Assembly (NCBI GenBank): GCA_023362775.1
Contig: JALMGJ010000001.1
Location: 93,156,501-93,220,500 of the forward strand
Length of the DNA: 64,000 nucleotides
Reading direction: 5' to 3'
From: Charina bottae
Lineage: Eukaryota > Chordata > Lepidosauria > Squamata > Charinaidae
Shown here piece after piece: positions 22,624-34,143 of this stretch. A program made the position numbers and the translations under genes. Under the pieces are notes generated by a model. The model was not told where the DNA came from, did no database searches, and saw nothing but the letters and a program-made list of their open reading frames with translations. The stretch's first letter is position 1. Every line of letters starts with the position of its first letter.

Positions 22624-22694
22624 AGTAAACAGTAAAAGTATCCAATTCCAGTTCATTTCAGTTCACTGATGTTTAAGGTGTTAATGTTCTAGTG

Positions 22695-22962
22695 CAGAGC
22701 TTTCCAAACTCTGTGTGGCGACAAAAGTGTGTCGCCACACACAGTCTGGTGTGTCGCCACACAACCCGGAAGCGCTGATCATCATCAGCGCTTCCGGGTT
22801 TCCCCGCGGCGACACACCAACAGCGGCACGCAAAAACTGAAAGCGGCAGCAGCGCTTCTGGGTTTTTGCGCGCTGCCGCAATGGCGGCACTTCCAGGTTT
22901 TCCCACGGTGACACACCAACGGCGGTTGGTGTGTCGCCGCGGGAAAACTTTGGAAAGCCCTG
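22695..22962. mobile_element. Non-autonomous hAT element, GC-rich type, copy 2
   Basis: 268 bp, starting CAGAGCTTTCCAAACTCTGT and ending TTTGGAAAGCCCTG. The flanks TTCTAGTG (22687-22694) and GTATAGTG (22963-22970) are an 8-bp duplication that has drifted at two positions; both keep TA at positions 4-5. A perfect internal palindrome has 17-bp arms at 22763-22779 and 22784-22800. Confidence 0.9.
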
Positions 22963-23164
22963 GTATAGTGGATTAATTTCATCTTTCACTGTGTAGAGCT
23001 TTCCCATGTTTATGCTTCTTATGTCCTATGTTCCCACTCTACTTCAGTTTTGTCACTTCAGATTTTATTTTCCTGCATGGCAACATCAGCAACTAGACAT
23101 CTTTAATATAGTTGTGTCATAAACGCTATTAGTACCCTGAAAGATCCTCAGCAATTCCTTAGTA

Positions 23165-23473
23165 CAGGGCTTTCCAAAGTTTTCCCGCGGCGACACTCCA
23201 ACCGCCGTTGGTGTGTCGCTGCGGGAAAACCCAGAAGTGCCGCCGTTGTGGCAGCGTGCAAGAACCCGGAAGCGCTGCTGCTGCTTTCGGTTTTTGCGCG
23301 CCGCCGTGGCTGCGGCGCTTTCGGATTTTCGCGCGCCGCCATTGGTGTGTCACCGCGGGAAAACCCGGAAGCGCTGATGGCGTGCCATTAGCGCTTCCGG
23401 GTTTTGACATGACACATCTGGGCCCGGCAGGCGACACACTTTTGTGTCGCGACACACAGTTTGGAAAGCTCTG
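23165..23473. mobile_element. Non-autonomous hAT element, GC-rich type, copy 3
   Basis: 309 bp, starting CAGGGCTTTCCAAAG and ending TTTGGAAAGCTCTG. It has an exact duplication CCTTAGTA at 23157-23164 and 23474-23481. It lies only 202 bp from copy 2 but has its own target duplication, so the two are independent insertions. The central 'CCGGAAGCGCTGATGG' block is shared with copies 2, 4, 5, 7 and 8. Confidence 0.93.
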
Positions 23474-23481
23474 CCTTAGTA

Positions 23482-26400
23482 ACATATTATATTGCTCAGT
23501 TAACAATTGTGACAATTACTTTTTAAATATGGTGCTATTTGAAAATGGAAGGGGAATATGTAGGAGGGATATCTAAGAATGTGATTTTAGGAAGAGTACT
23601 GTTCCATTTCTGTTGTATGGTAGAAAACCATCTTCAGGTCAGTAAATTAAGTAACTGAATTTTTTTTAAAAAAAAGACTCTCAACAAGAACAACAAAATC
23701 CAAATAATTCCAAATGAGAGGATCATTCCTTGCATGTCCAAATGAAATATGATTTTCTAATGAGCTCTTCAATGTCTCTGATTGAAACCGGGAAATTTTA
23801 TTATTTGAGCTGCAGTTTATTTCTATAACTTCCTCTAGCACTAAAACACATGCATGCTTTTCTGAAGAAAGATAATCTCCTTCAGATTTTGGATTTCATG
23901 TTCTGGATTTCAGTCAGTCAGAGCAAATAAAGCAAGATAAATACTACTTGTATAAGATCATTGAGGGCATTTTATTGCTTTTGACTCCTGAACAAAAATT
24001 CAGAATCATGCTTCGACATAAATTGAAATATGCTTTTAAAATATTCTTCAATTCTGAAGGTGATACTGTAGTTCCTTTCCAGATTTGTATTGCAAAAAGG
24101 AAGTACTGTAATCTGACAGGCAGTTTTGGCCTGGTCAGCTTTATATTAACATTTTCAGCAGGCTGTGTGAATAAGCTTTGAACTTGCTTCTTTCTGATCT
24201 CTCTCAAAATGAATACTTTCTGAGCTGAGGCAGAACTGGGGTGGGGACTCTGTAGCTATTGAATTTTTTTCAACTGTTTTGGGTGTTACTTTGTCAAAGT
24301 GCATGACCAAAGTGCATGATATACATATACATATACAAAATTTAGCTAGGTTTGTTCAGGCTATAGACTGATATGATAAAAAAGCAGGATTCATTTCTGC
24401 ATGAATAGATTTAGAATTAAACAGAAGCACTATACACACTTGAATCCAGATATCTTGAGCATATTCCATTGCCAAGGCACTGAAAATCTAACAGATGATT
24501 GTGTGGTTCCTTAATTTGATATGGCTTGCCAAATCCAAAGAACTTGATATGTTTGGTTGCAGTATTTTCTGATTTTGAAGAAGGGAGTAGCCATGCTTAT
24601 GAATTTTACAGCACTAAAAAAGGAAGAAATTATCTTTGAGAAAACTGTCTAGCTCTTTTGTTGTTGCAGACCAGAGCAATGTCAGAAACTAGTTTGATTA
24701 AACAATGGTAGTAGAAATACTTTAGTATGTCAAGAACAATTGGCTTATGTTCTTATACAAGAACATAAAAATAAAGCAGCAATTGTATTCCAGCTTTACA
24801 TTCAGTTACTGTGCTTGTCCAAGAAGGTATAACAAGATCTCTAGAGCAACTGCATAGGTGAATATCATCTAAAAGTAAACTGTCAGCTTCCATCACAGTT
24901 AACTGTAGTTGAAATACACTACACTTTTAACTGTAGTTGAAATAGGAGTAATTTGCCCTTTTATATACTTGTGGGAAGAAAATTGTACAGTAGTAGCTTT
25001 ATAAAATTGAATAGTTATGATGTCAACTAATGTGTAATTCTCAACCTACAGGTTGTGTAGGAGAATAAATGGCAAACTGTACTTAGAATATTGTAAAATT
25101 TATTTTAAAAAAGCAATTTAGTCATGCAGTAGCTAATGTTCTCTAAATTCAGAAGGTGTAATTAAGGTTATACATCCTACACGGACTAAATGTTTTGCTG
25201 TTCTAAAACAAATAAACAACATCAAAGAGAACTAAGTGTATCAGCTGTTCCTTTGGCTTTATCCAGGACAAGACAACAGAAGTGCAGGTTTAATAATAGT
25301 AGCAAAGCTCTGAGATTTGTCCAAACCAGGATCTATTGTTTGTTGTTATAAACCAAAATTTGAAGCCATGGTTTATGACTTGAGTTTTCTTAAAGATTGA
25401 ACTATTACAGTATAAATGTTAATTTACAAAATGCATATTCTGCTGTTCAGTTCAAAATTTACAGGGTGATTTACAGATAGGGCAGCAACTTGTTAAAGGT
25501 AAACTCAACTACGTACATAGATCTCGTTTTTTTGCTGCTTGGAAAATAGGAAGAAGTACATAAGAGATGAACATAGAAACAGTTTGTATTAAACAAAATG
25601 AAAACGTCCTTCACTGGACTTCAAAATAATCTCCTCACCTATTGTATTGCATGCTATTCAACATGTTTGGGAAGAGGTTATATTCCCTGAAAAAGTAGGT
25701 TGAGAATACTCTTTGATCCAACATTGTGGTAAGAAATCCAGTAACCACATTCACATGTAGGACATGAGGACAATAGCAGCCTCTCATTATGTTCTCCAGC
25801 AGCTGATCCTCAGAGGTATAGCACATCTAATAACAAAGGGAATCATGACTAGTAGCTGTCTAACCTTCCCTTTCATGAATTTGCTGACGTATTCCCATTG
25901 TTCCTGTACTATATGCTGTGTGAAAAAGTACTTCATTTACTTGTCTTAAATCTTCCACCATTCAGCTTTATCTGATGACTTGGATTTCTAATATTTCTTC
26001 ACAATATGTGATTCCAATTCTTCCAGCAGAAGTTTTTTAAAAAATCAGATGTGAGAATCCTTTCTATTTGTGCATGTGAGGAGGGGGATTTTAGCTATAT
26101 AGGGGAAAAGCTGGTTTAGCTTTATAGATCTCGAATTGTGTCCAGAATAGGCATTGGCTTATAGCTGGTAGTGACTGCAGCCACTCTCTGCTATTAATTA
26201 AATTAGGTCCTTTTTTTAGGCTTCTGTGTGAACAGGAAGGTGAGGCTGCTTTGGGGAATCAATTTGTTAAAGTTAATGTGACTTTTAAAACAGACACCAT
26301 TTTTTCAGGCTCACATGGAATTTTTTCTTGGGAAATATTAAACAGTTACTAGCTGAAATCCTGAAAAGCATGCTTGTTTTACATTGCAATATGTTTTGGC

Positions 26401-27289
26401 ATTGGAATATATAGTGGATTAAGATTTAGGGATTAAATCAGTCTCTTTGAATTTCTTTTGAAAAGTATTGCAAAATAGGCCGTTACCTACAGCTGATGAG
26501 CTCCAAGAAGAGCGAAACCTGTTAAAATAGGTCCTGTAGTATTGGCCTCAATAAGTAGTTCTTTGCATGGTCATATCTACTCCTTCCTTTTTAAATTCTT
26601 CACAAACGAGCAAACCAGATAAATTCTAAACTCAGCCTGGAATCAGCTATAAGCTATCCAGTGCTGGGGTTTATTAGGGCTTTAGCTGGCATTCCTGTAG
26701 ATGAATAATAATAATAATCATCATCATCTTCTGGCTGTTCTGGGCATTTTTCTATTTTTCTGCACTATAGCATCTACTTTGCCTTCCTGTTTTAATGTAC
26801 ATTTTATTTTTCCTGATTTAATCTTACAAGAGAAATGGGATGAAGAAAGAAAGTTAAATGATATTTTTAAAATTTAACATTCCAAAAATATATATATTGG
26901 CATATCTGAGAAGAATTTGGACAGATACTACTGGGTTGGAACAGTTGTTACTAGTGATTTTGAATTCCTGGGTTGTTGTTTTTTTTGTGAAAGTCAATGT
27001 GATAGTAAGGCAAAGTTAGTTCTTAACTATATTTAAAGAATATCATACAGCTCCTTAATCCTGATACTCTCATTTCTTAAACTGATTTAATAATGAAGCC
27101 AACAGGAGAGGACATGCCATCTGTTCATAGCTGAAGGGTTTTTTTTCCCCCAAGAATACCCCCACCATGAAAATTATAATTGTACCACTGGGGGCTTTAT
27201 TTAAGAGAACAGTTCCTAATGGAAAGTAGAGCTTGTGCTCTAGTGCAGTGTAGGAAGAAGCACATCATTCTACATAAGAGAGTTCCATC
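23482..27289. other. DTNB intron 1, 3' part; no gene seen
   Basis: Nearly 4 kb of AT-rich DNA. The short frames at 23944-24207, 25635-25826 and 25764-25949 show no recognisable domain. A short ATA run lies near 26703-26720. It is one of the longest stretches without an obvious repeat, so it may be worth checking for conserved non-coding elements. Confidence 0.45.
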
Positions 27290-27645
27290 TAGTGGGGTCC
27301 AGAAGGCGTGCCTTCTCTGCGATAGCGCCCGCCCTATGGAATATCCTGCCCCCGGAGGTGAGACTGGCCTCCTCCCTCCTGACCTTTCGGAAGGCCCTTA
27401 AGACCTGGCTCTGCCACCTGGCCTGGGACAATAGAGGCGGTAGTGCCTCCTGGGGTTGGCTAGCCCCGTAGCAACACTATCTATGCTACGTTCCCTACGT
27501 CCTTCATCTTGTATTTTATCTATTTATATTGTATTTTTTAGACTTTTATTGTATCGTTTTTAACTTTGATTGTTGTGACCCGCCCAGAGTCCCTTGTATG
27601 GGAGATGGGCGGGGAATAAATTCAATAAATAAATAAAATAAATAA
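27290..27645 (+). mobile_element. L2-type LINE 3' end (last codons plus 3' UTR)
   Basis: In pieces the + strand reads the L2 C-terminus 'RRRAFSAIAPALWNILPPEV...LLTFRKALKTWL' (about 27300-27420), then the usual 3' UTR, 'GACCCGCCCAGAGTCCCTTG', 'GGGAGATGGGCGGGGAATAA' and an AATAAATAAAT tail. The copy is comparatively well kept. It ends about 300 bp before the first coding exon of DTNB. Confidence 0.8.
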
Positions 27646-27951
27646 TTCGCTTGAAACTCCCAGGCCAACAGTATATTCCCTGTTCTTCTAGCTTATTTGC
27701 TGCTGGTTGCAGTGGAAGGTTAATTATTATGGATCTTTATTAAAACAAAGGTGTGGAAGTTTCTTTGAACTCCTGGCATTTGCTTCCTGCTCTACATAGT
27801 TTAGCTCAGTTAATATATAGTAGTCCACATTACCTTCTTCTTTTGGCTGTTTTCTGCAATAACAGATGAATACTGAAAGGGTTTGTGAATTTCTTCTTGG
27901 TAGTTAAATTCTCTCTGAACAGTCAGCTAAAATTCTAAACAATTTTTTAGG

Positions 27952-28018
27952 ATGATTGAGGAAAGTGGAAAGAGGAGGAGGACGATGGCAGAGAAGAGAC
28001 AGCTCTTCATGGAAATGA
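27952..28018 (+). CDS. DTNB: Beta-dystrobrevin, coding exon 1 (residues 1-22 plus one base)
   Basis: The acceptor TTTTTTAG precedes G27951. Translation starts at ATG 27952 and reads MIEESGKRRRTMAEKRQLF, the dystrobrevin N-terminus; MIEESG and the downstream exons favour the beta over the alpha paralogue. The donor is A|GTAAGT after 28018 (phase 1). A second in-frame ATG is codon 12. The upstream base pattern AAAG (from exon 1) gives a good start context. Dystrobrevins bind dystrophin or utrophin and syntrophins on the cytoplasmic side of the membrane; beta-dystrobrevin is the main form in non-muscle tissues such as neurons, kidney and liver. Confidence 0.95.
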
Positions 28019-28387
28019 GTAAGTAGAAGCCTTAAAGTTTGAAACTTCATTTAAAAATGTGTTGCAGCCTCTTTAAAGAATGTAACCAGACCCTGTTTCT
28101 CATAAAACAGGCTAAAGTTATTAGTTGTTAAACTAAAATAACAGGGTGTTGTTTCTTGAGAGTTTATGCCCTAGTCTTCAGTCCTTAAATAAGGTTTAGT
28201 GGTGACCTTATATTACCTTTTCCTATTTAAGCATCATTCCACCCTTATTTCTCACTGTGATGGTAAATTTGGATATTGGAATGTACTACCCCATATTCCT
28301 CTACGCAAAGTATAAATAAATTAAATTTTGCCACATAAAAATACCAGGGAGAAATGCTCATTTAACATGGAAGTTAACCATGTATAG

Positions 28388-28457
28388 GTTTATTTATTTA
28401 TTATTTAAATTTGTATTACCGCGCATCTCCTCCAACCAGGGAACTCTGGGCGGTTAC
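28388..28457 (-). mobile_element. L2-type LINE 3' end
   Basis: On the + strand it reads a TTTATT-rich tail, then 'ACCGCGCATCTCCTCCAACC' and 'AGGGAACTCTGGGCGGTTAC'. It is a minimal 5'-truncated copy inside the intron between coding exons 1 and 2. Confidence 0.7.
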
Positions 28458-28673
28458 TTTTTGTGAGGTGGAATATTTGAACACACATGGGAGAGGGTGG
28501 AGTTTGACATGACACAGAAGTAGTACAATTCAGATAAAAGTTTACAACTCCTTAAGGATTAAGTTTCTAATGTAGTTGCAGTTGTAGTTGGACATCATAA
28601 TGTAATCAAAGTTCTCTTTTCATTTTAAAATTGAAATAGCATGTTGAGAAGACTCTTTGCTTTTAATTTGTAG

Positions 28674-28754
28674 GGGCTCAGAATTTTGATGTCATCAGAC
28701 TGTCAACATATCGGACTGCCTGCAAACTCAGATTTGTGCAAAAAAGATGTAATT
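28674..28754 (+). CDS. DTNB: Beta-dystrobrevin, coding exon 2 (residues 23-49)
   Basis: The acceptor TTTGTAG and donor AATT|GTAAGT bound 81 bp. The split codon A|GG gives Arg23. The exon reads [20 protein letters not shown] then VQKRCN, almost invariant in vertebrate dystrobrevins and at the start of the N-terminal EF-hand region. It leaves phase 1 (T before the donor), which matches the next exon (T|TA = Leu50). It lies 655 bp after coding exon 1. Confidence 0.95.
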
Positions 28755-29140
28755 GTAAGTGGAAAACATGACTCTGGAGGGAGGGTGGAACTTGATAAAG
28801 ACATGTTTCAAATTAGCAGTTCAAACCAATTCTTTAGTTGTGATGGTAAATGTGAATAACATTTTGAAGTGATAATACAAAATGAAAAAAAAAATCCTTC
28901 TACTCCTTCTACTCTTACTGTTTAGTGGAAGAGTTGCTACTACAATACTTTTCAAGTTTGTATAGGTTTTCCATAAGAACTAATATTATTTTAAACTTTT
29001 GGTTGCTATACCATTGCCGGTTTCGTACAATATGCTAAATCCTAAACCTGAGTTAACAAAACACAATTGCTGTGTTCATATAGCATGTTATGCCCAAGAC
29101 ATAAGCTATAATTATTTGTTTATTTAAATTACCTTATATA

Positions 29141-29790
29141 CAGGTAGTCCTCACTTACCGACCACTCATTCAGCGACCGTTCAAAGTTGCGACAGCACTG
29201 AACAAGCGGTACTTACAGCCGGCCCTCGAAGTTCCGGCCGTTGCAGTGCCCCTGTGGTCACATGATTGCAGTTTGGGCGCTTGTCAACCAGCTTGCACTT
29301 AAAACAGTTGCAGTAGCGTCCCACGGTCATGTGATCACCATTTGCAACCTTCCCTGCTGGCTTCCCACAAGCAAAGTCAATGGGAAAGCTGGCAGGGAAG
29401 GTTGCAAGTTGCTCTGGTAAGTCCTGTGCACTGTGCTGCACCCTCCTACCTTGGGCCTCCCTGCGCTCACACACACAAATGCACCCACCAGCTCCCTCCT
29501 TCCCAGGCCTCCCTACGCTTGCACACACCCCGTGCCCTCCTTCCCGGGCCTTCCTACCCTCGCACACACCCTGTGCCCTCCTTCCCGGGCCTTCCTGCAC
29601 CCGCATGCACCCCGGGCCTTCCTTCCCAGGCTTCTCTACACTCACACGCACCCTGCGCCCTCCTTCCTGGGCCTCTCTACACTTGCACGCACCCTATGGC
29701 CTCCTTCCCAAGCCTCCCTGCGCTCACACGCACCCCACGGCCTCCTTCTTGGGCCTTCCTACACTCGCACGCACCCCATGTCATTATAAA
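29141..29790 (+). mobile_element. Tigger-like DNA element with internal minisatellite, 3' end missing
   Basis: Begins CAGGTAGTCCTCACTTACCG directly after TA (29139-29140), the target and terminus type of pogo/Tigger elements. The body includes 'GGTCACATGATTGCAGTTTG' and 'GGGAAAGCTGGCAGGGAAGG'. From about 29440 to 29780 it holds a C-rich tandem array with a unit near 48-50 bp ('CTCCTTCCCGGGCCTTCCTA' plus a CACACGCACCC-like part). The matching right terminus is not present. The long frames here (up to 156 codons) are artefacts of the array. Confidence 0.7.
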
Positions 29791-29984
29791 ACACCCTCCC
29801 CTCTAATCCCCACCAGCGCAATTAATATATAATAGCTTAACATGATAGCTTGTTTCACACAATGGACTAAAACAGGCTGAATTTGTACAATACGATGGAC
29901 CTGGACCACAAACTACTGAATCCCCTTTCTCTAGCATGTTGTAAATGCTCAGCCCTTCAGAGATGCATGGTGTTTTTGTGTTTT

Positions 29985-30275
29985 TTACCTATTCTTTTAT
30001 AGCTAGGGGTTGTAAATAAGTATCTCTGGAATGAGATCCCCCTTGAAATCCCACACTGTTGGCATTCTGTAAGGCCTTGAAGACCTGCTGGTTCTCCTAG
30101 ACCTTGGGTTAAAGTGGACGGAGCACTTTGCGGGACGTGTTTTTGTATACAGTGACCAGTTTCCATCTTGTTTTGTTTTGTATTGTGTTGTCATGTTTTA
30201 TTATATTGGGAGCAGCCCCAAGTCAGTTTGGAGTTGGGCGGTACCTAAATTAAATTAAATTAAATGAACAAATAA
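29985..30275 (+). mobile_element. Old L2-type LINE 3' end
   Basis: Decayed L2 C-terminus ('GGAATGAGATCCCCCTTGAA', 'GGCCTTGAAGACCTGCTGGT'), then 'AGCAGCCCCAAGTCAGTTTG', 'GAGTTGGGCGGTACCTAAAT' and an AAATT-rich tail. It is more diverged than the copies at 27290 and 30825. Confidence 0.6.
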
Positions 30276-30279
30276 ATAA

Positions 30280-30824
30280 TTAATGCAGGGATAGGCCACA
30301 AGCTGCATTTATTTGGGGGGAGACTAAGGGCCAGAAAATAGGTGGGAACACCTCACATGTAGGCAGGTCTATGATTTTGGAGTAGTTGAAGAGGTGGTTA
30401 ACTAACATGCCTATTTTAAGAGTCAGGCTTAGGCGTTCTGTTTCACAAAGATAAGAAATTGTGCCTTTTGTTTTCAGCAGTCATGGTCACTGGGCTCTGT
30501 AGGCTGAGAAATGAGAACTGGGGCCATGTGCAGCCCCAGGAGTGCAGTGTGTCTGCCTTAGGTTGCAGTACGTACAATTTTCTTTTTTCCAAAAAAAGGA
30601 AAAAGGGGTGGGGGGAAGGAGTGGAATTTCCGTTCCAGACGGGTGAGGGTGAAGTGAAGAAAGTATATGAGGGGTAGATGATGGGCTTAGACTTTTACTA
30701 TTTACAGAATTTGACAAAGGACCTGGGATTCATTTCTCTTTACATGCTGTTCACAGCAATCAGAATTTAGAGTTATTAAAAAATTAAATTAAGCAATCGG
30801 AATTTAGAGTTATTAAAAAATAGT
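30280..30824. other. DTNB intron; no feature recognised
   Basis: Intronic DNA between L2 copies. A near-duplicate phrase 'CAATCGGAATTTAGAGTTAT' and 'CAATCAGAATTTAGAGTTAT' occurs at about 30794 and 30757, a short tandem duplication of roughly 37 bp just before the next L2. Confidence 0.5.
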
Positions 30825-31158
30825 TACATCTAGCGGGGTCTCGGAGGCGGGCCTTCTCTGCAGCGGCACCTACCCTACGGAACATCCTTCCCACAGAGGT
30901 AAGACAGGCCCCTTCACTCCTGGACTTCAGGAAAAAATTAAAAACTTGGCTCTGTGATCTCGCCTGGGGCAAGAGGGAAAGTGGTCAGGCTTGGGGATGG
31001 CTGATCGCTTAGAGCCACCCCAAATATTTTAAATATGTTTTGCTTCACTGTTTGAACCATCTACCACTTGGTTTTTATTATATTTATTGTATTTGTATTT
31101 TTATTGTATTTTTTATTGTATTTTAATGATGTGGCTGTGAACCGCCCAGAGTCCCTCC
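30825..31158 (+). mobile_element. L2-type LINE 3' end
   Basis: Contains 'GGCGGGCCTTCTCTGCAGCG', 'CTACGGAACATCCTTCCCAC' and 'AAAAATTAAAAACTTGGCTC', corresponding to the L2 'AFSA..P.LWNILP...LKTWL' end, then 'AACCGCCCAGAGTCCCTCCT'. It is interrupted at its end by the next L2 copy (31159-31800), so two L2 copies lie head to tail. Confidence 0.75.
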
Positions 31159-31800
31159 TTGGGTGCAGCCACTCAGTTATCTCCAGACTATGTATACCCT
31201 GCTAAGGCAAGGATGCACTATGGCGTACCTAGAACAGGCACAGGCAGTAGTGAGTGCACCGTGTGGTACACCACTGTAACACCACTGTTGCGAAAGCTGC
31301 ACTGGCTCCCAGTAAGCTTCCAAGTGCAATTCAAGGTGCTGGTTGTTACCTTTAAAGCACTACATGGCATGGGGCCAGGTTACTTGTGGGACTGCCTATC
31401 CCCGATGATTTCTGCTCATCCTACTAGATTTGGCAGGGTGGGCATGCTCCAGGTCCCTTAGGTAAAGGAGTGCCTCCTGGTGGGGCTGCGGAAGTATGCC
31501 TTCTCTGTCATGGCGCCTACCTTATGGAACAGCATCCCCCCCCCCCAGAGATATGGATGGTCCCAGCCCTGTTGGCCTTCAGGAAAGTGGGGAAACCTGG
31601 CTTTTCCCCAGATTCTGGGGCCAGGATGTTGATGGAACTGGCATGGAGTGGTTGGTAGATGGATGAGGGTTTTTATTGGGGCCTCTACAAAGTTTATTGT
31701 TTTAAATGGTTGCTTTTACTGTATTGTGTTTTTATTTTGTTCGCCAGCCAGAGTTCCTTTTGGTAGATGGGCAGCTGCTGTACAAATAAATGTATTTATT
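31159..31800 (+). mobile_element. L2 LINE fragment with reverse-transcriptase C-terminus
   Basis: The 100-codon frame 31159-31461 reads 'TPLLRKLHWLPVSFQVQFKV' and 'TFKALHGMGPGYLWDCL', diagnostic of the L2-clade C-terminal region. A shifted frame continues to 31660. The 3' UTR ends in 'AGAGTTCCTTTTGGTAGATG' and a short AAATAAATG tail. It anchors the family assignment of the many short termini in this window. Confidence 0.85.
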
Positions 31801-32153
31801 AGAGTCATAGGGCATTATGACCACCCCAGTAGAACTAATGGAGCATGGTGAACCCTGAAAAGTTATTTCTAGCTTGATCTTGCTGCTTAAGGCAGTGCCT
31901 CTCAAACTATGGACTGTGATCCCATTAAGAGTTGTGAGCAAATCTGAGGGAATTGTACTCAGCTATGAATCTGCAAGCCAGAGTTCTGCACTCAAAGCTG
32001 GATCGTTGTCAGAACTCATGCTGTCATGGGCAGTTCTGAGATTTACCATCCCTGCATCACTGTGCTCTGGTGATGCCTTCCCCTTTTCATTGGCTGCCCA
32101 CACACTTGGGCTGGGATGAGACACACTTGTTGGCACTCCTGCATCATCTAGTC

Positions 32154-32459
32154 CAGAGCTTTTCATGTTGGTGACACACTTTTTAGATATGCATCATTTT
32201 GCGACACACTCTTACAGCAGGGCACAAGGCAGGCACTAGGACCTGCGTGGAATCACAGCAGGTTTGGTGGCAGCAAGGCACAAGGCAGGCACTAGGACCT
32301 GCGCGGAATCACAGCAGGTTTGGAGGCAGTAAGGCACAAGGCAGGCACTAGGACCTGCGCGGAATCCTGGCAGGGCTCGGAGGCAGCAGCAGCTGGGACA
32401 TACCCAGACACTGCAGCTGACACGCTAACGTGTCGCAACACACAGTTTGGAAAGCTCTG
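32154..32459. mobile_element. Non-autonomous hAT element, minisatellite type, copy 9 (three 56-bp units)
   Basis: 306 bp, from CAGAGCTTTTCATGTTGGTG to CAGTTTGGAAAGCTCTG, with an exact duplication ATCTAGTC at 32146-32153 and 32460-32467. Inside are three tandem copies of a 56-bp unit starting 'CACAAGGCAGGCACTAGGAC' at 32223, 32279 and 32335. The terminal repeats are shared with the GC-rich type, but the interior differs. Confidence 0.93.
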
Positions 32460-32707
32460 ATCTAGTCCTGTGTCTCTTGCTCTGTCTGATGCCTGCCATG
32501 TCTGCACTTCATCCCAGTAGCTTCCACCCTCCCATCCAAGCTAGATGTTGGGGGGAATAGCATGGCAGGTAAGGCACGGCTTGTATTAGTGGGATACAAG
32601 AGAATGGCTGCTTTGGGAAAGGTAGGCAGGAAACAGCACTGGCCTGTCTCAGCCTACCCTAGTGAAAATGGCGGGAAGGGGGCAGGCTTCTACTGTAGAG
32701 GAGCAGA

Positions 32708-32752
<45 letters not shown>

Positions 32753-32930
32753 GCCCATCTTGCAAAGCAATTCTGGGCAACTGACATAGTAGAAACATCA
32801 ATACTGATAACAAATCACAAAAATAATAAAAACAGAAAAAAAAGTAAAATATAGCAACCAAGTGGCAGGAACAACGATACTGTAATGGTCAATTCACAAG
32901 TTGATGAAGATTCAAGTGATGATTTTTAAA
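32708..32930. repeat. (AAT)n microsatellite on an L2-type tail
   Basis: About 14 AAT units (32708-32750) are followed by 'CTGCCCATCTTGCAAAGCAA' and 'TTCTGGGCAACTGAC', a diverged L2 terminus on the - strand. The tract probably expanded from the LINE tail. Confidence 0.85.
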
Positions 32931-33071
32931 CAGCCACCTACAAGCTTCTCTACTATGAATGAAATTAACTGTTTTCTAAAATTATAATAGCATTCCATTA
33001 CAAGATTAATTAAAACCAACAAGTCAGCATCCAACATTTTTAGATTATAAAATAGGAGACAAAGAGGAGCG

Positions 33072-33074
<3 letters not shown>

Positions 33075-33161
<87 letters not shown>

Positions 33162-33180
33162 TGTGTGTGTGTGTGTATGT
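33075..33180. repeat. Compound microsatellite (GT)n(GA)n(GT)n
   Basis: A GT run (about 33075-33108) turns into a GA run (about 33109-33157) and then a short GT run (to about 33180). Frames across it encode Cys-Val or Arg-Glu repeats and are not genes. Confidence 0.97.
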
Positions 33181-33447
33181 GTAGCATGTTAAGTTTGTGC
33201 TATTCTTTTTTGCTTTTTGCCTGCTTCTTCTCTCATGATCTTTTCCACACTGAGAAATCTTTCTGGAATCAAGGAACTACATGACAACTTTTAGTAATTA
33301 TCCAGTTATTAATTTAGATAACCTCTCTGCTTACATTAGTTGGGAAAAGCAAGGTGATCAGCAATATGTACTGTACCTCTAATTAGTTGTTCTGGAACTG
33401 AGAAATATACTAAAAAGCAACTGTATTCAAGCTTCTATTCAATTGTT

Positions 33448-33550
33448 GTTGTTCAGTCGTTTAGTCGTGTCCGACTCTTCGTGACCTCATGGACCATAGC
33501 ACGCCAGGCCTTTCTGTCCTCCACTGTCTCCCGGAGTTTACTCAAATCTA
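33448..33550 (-). mobile_element. BovB LINE 3' end fragment
   Basis: About 100 bp matching the reverse of the BovB 3' end: 'GTTGTTGTTCAGTCGTTTAG', 'CGTGACCTCATGGACCATAG' and 'CTGTCTCCCGGAGTTTACTC'. It is severely 5'-truncated. Confidence 0.88.
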
Positions 33551-34143
33551 TTCAATAAACCCATGTAATTGTTGAATTGTATATTGTTGCCTTCTGTGGT
33601 GATTGTGCTCACTGGGAACAAAAGAAAATGTTCTCTACATTTGCTCCCTCCCAAGAACATTAGCAGATATGAACAGAGCCTAGGTCAGCTGAAAAGGTCG
33701 AGGGATGCCCACAGCAGCCACAGGAATGCATATTGCGCTTACCCAGGTGTGCTCTGCCAGCCCTCTGATGCTGCTGCCAGGCCCTGCTATGTCAAGTCAG
33801 GAACTAAACCTGGCTCTGATGCTGCTTTGGGGTTTTCTGGGCAGCTTCATCAACATGGGAGTTGTTGCTATGCTGGTGGAGAAGGTTATTCTGCTGGTCT
33901 AGTTTTCCCCAGAGAGACTTCTGGGCAAAGGTAGGAATGGAAAAGCTTCCTCCAGAAGAGCCAAGAATGGGTTAATTATTAACTCTTAGAGCACAGCCTG
34001 GCAGTTTTATTCATGGAGAGACACAAAATTCTAAGGGGTCATGGCACTGCAAATTTGACAACCCCTAGTTTAAGAAGTTAATAGGTGAACATAAGCTATT
34101 TTTGTGGAAGGAAATTTCTGCAATTTTGATTATTACAAAATTT

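Larger units (their letters stand above)
21535..23060 (-). mobile_element. Old RTE-type LINE, interrupted by a SINE and a hAT element
   Basis: Low-coordinate end: the - strand reads 'VKKLLKLPWIPKKK...FEHIMQRSSSLEKSIMLEEVEGKRRRG' (about 21673-21885), the RTE C-terminus. High-coordinate end (about 22640-22690 and 22975-23060): the + strand resembles the reverse of the BovB endonuclease region ('CAGTTCACTGATGTTTAAGG'). The middle is too decayed to translate. Two later insertions split it: the SINE at 22393-22623 and the hAT element at 22695-22962. Confidence 0.65.

Noticed and set aside
29181..29651. 156-codon frame with repeated 'GPGRRAQGVCEG'-like peptides, and three repeat-rich frames on the + strand
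   Set aside because: They are produced by the minisatellite inside the Tigger-like element, whose unit happens to stay open in several frames. No domain, start context or splice evidence.
32223..32390. CRISPR-like array of three 56-bp direct repeats
   Set aside because: The repeats are contiguous without spacers and lie inside a hAT element in a vertebrate genome.
33078..33284. Cys-Val-Arg-Glu repeat frames
   Set aside because: Translations of the GT/GA microsatellite.
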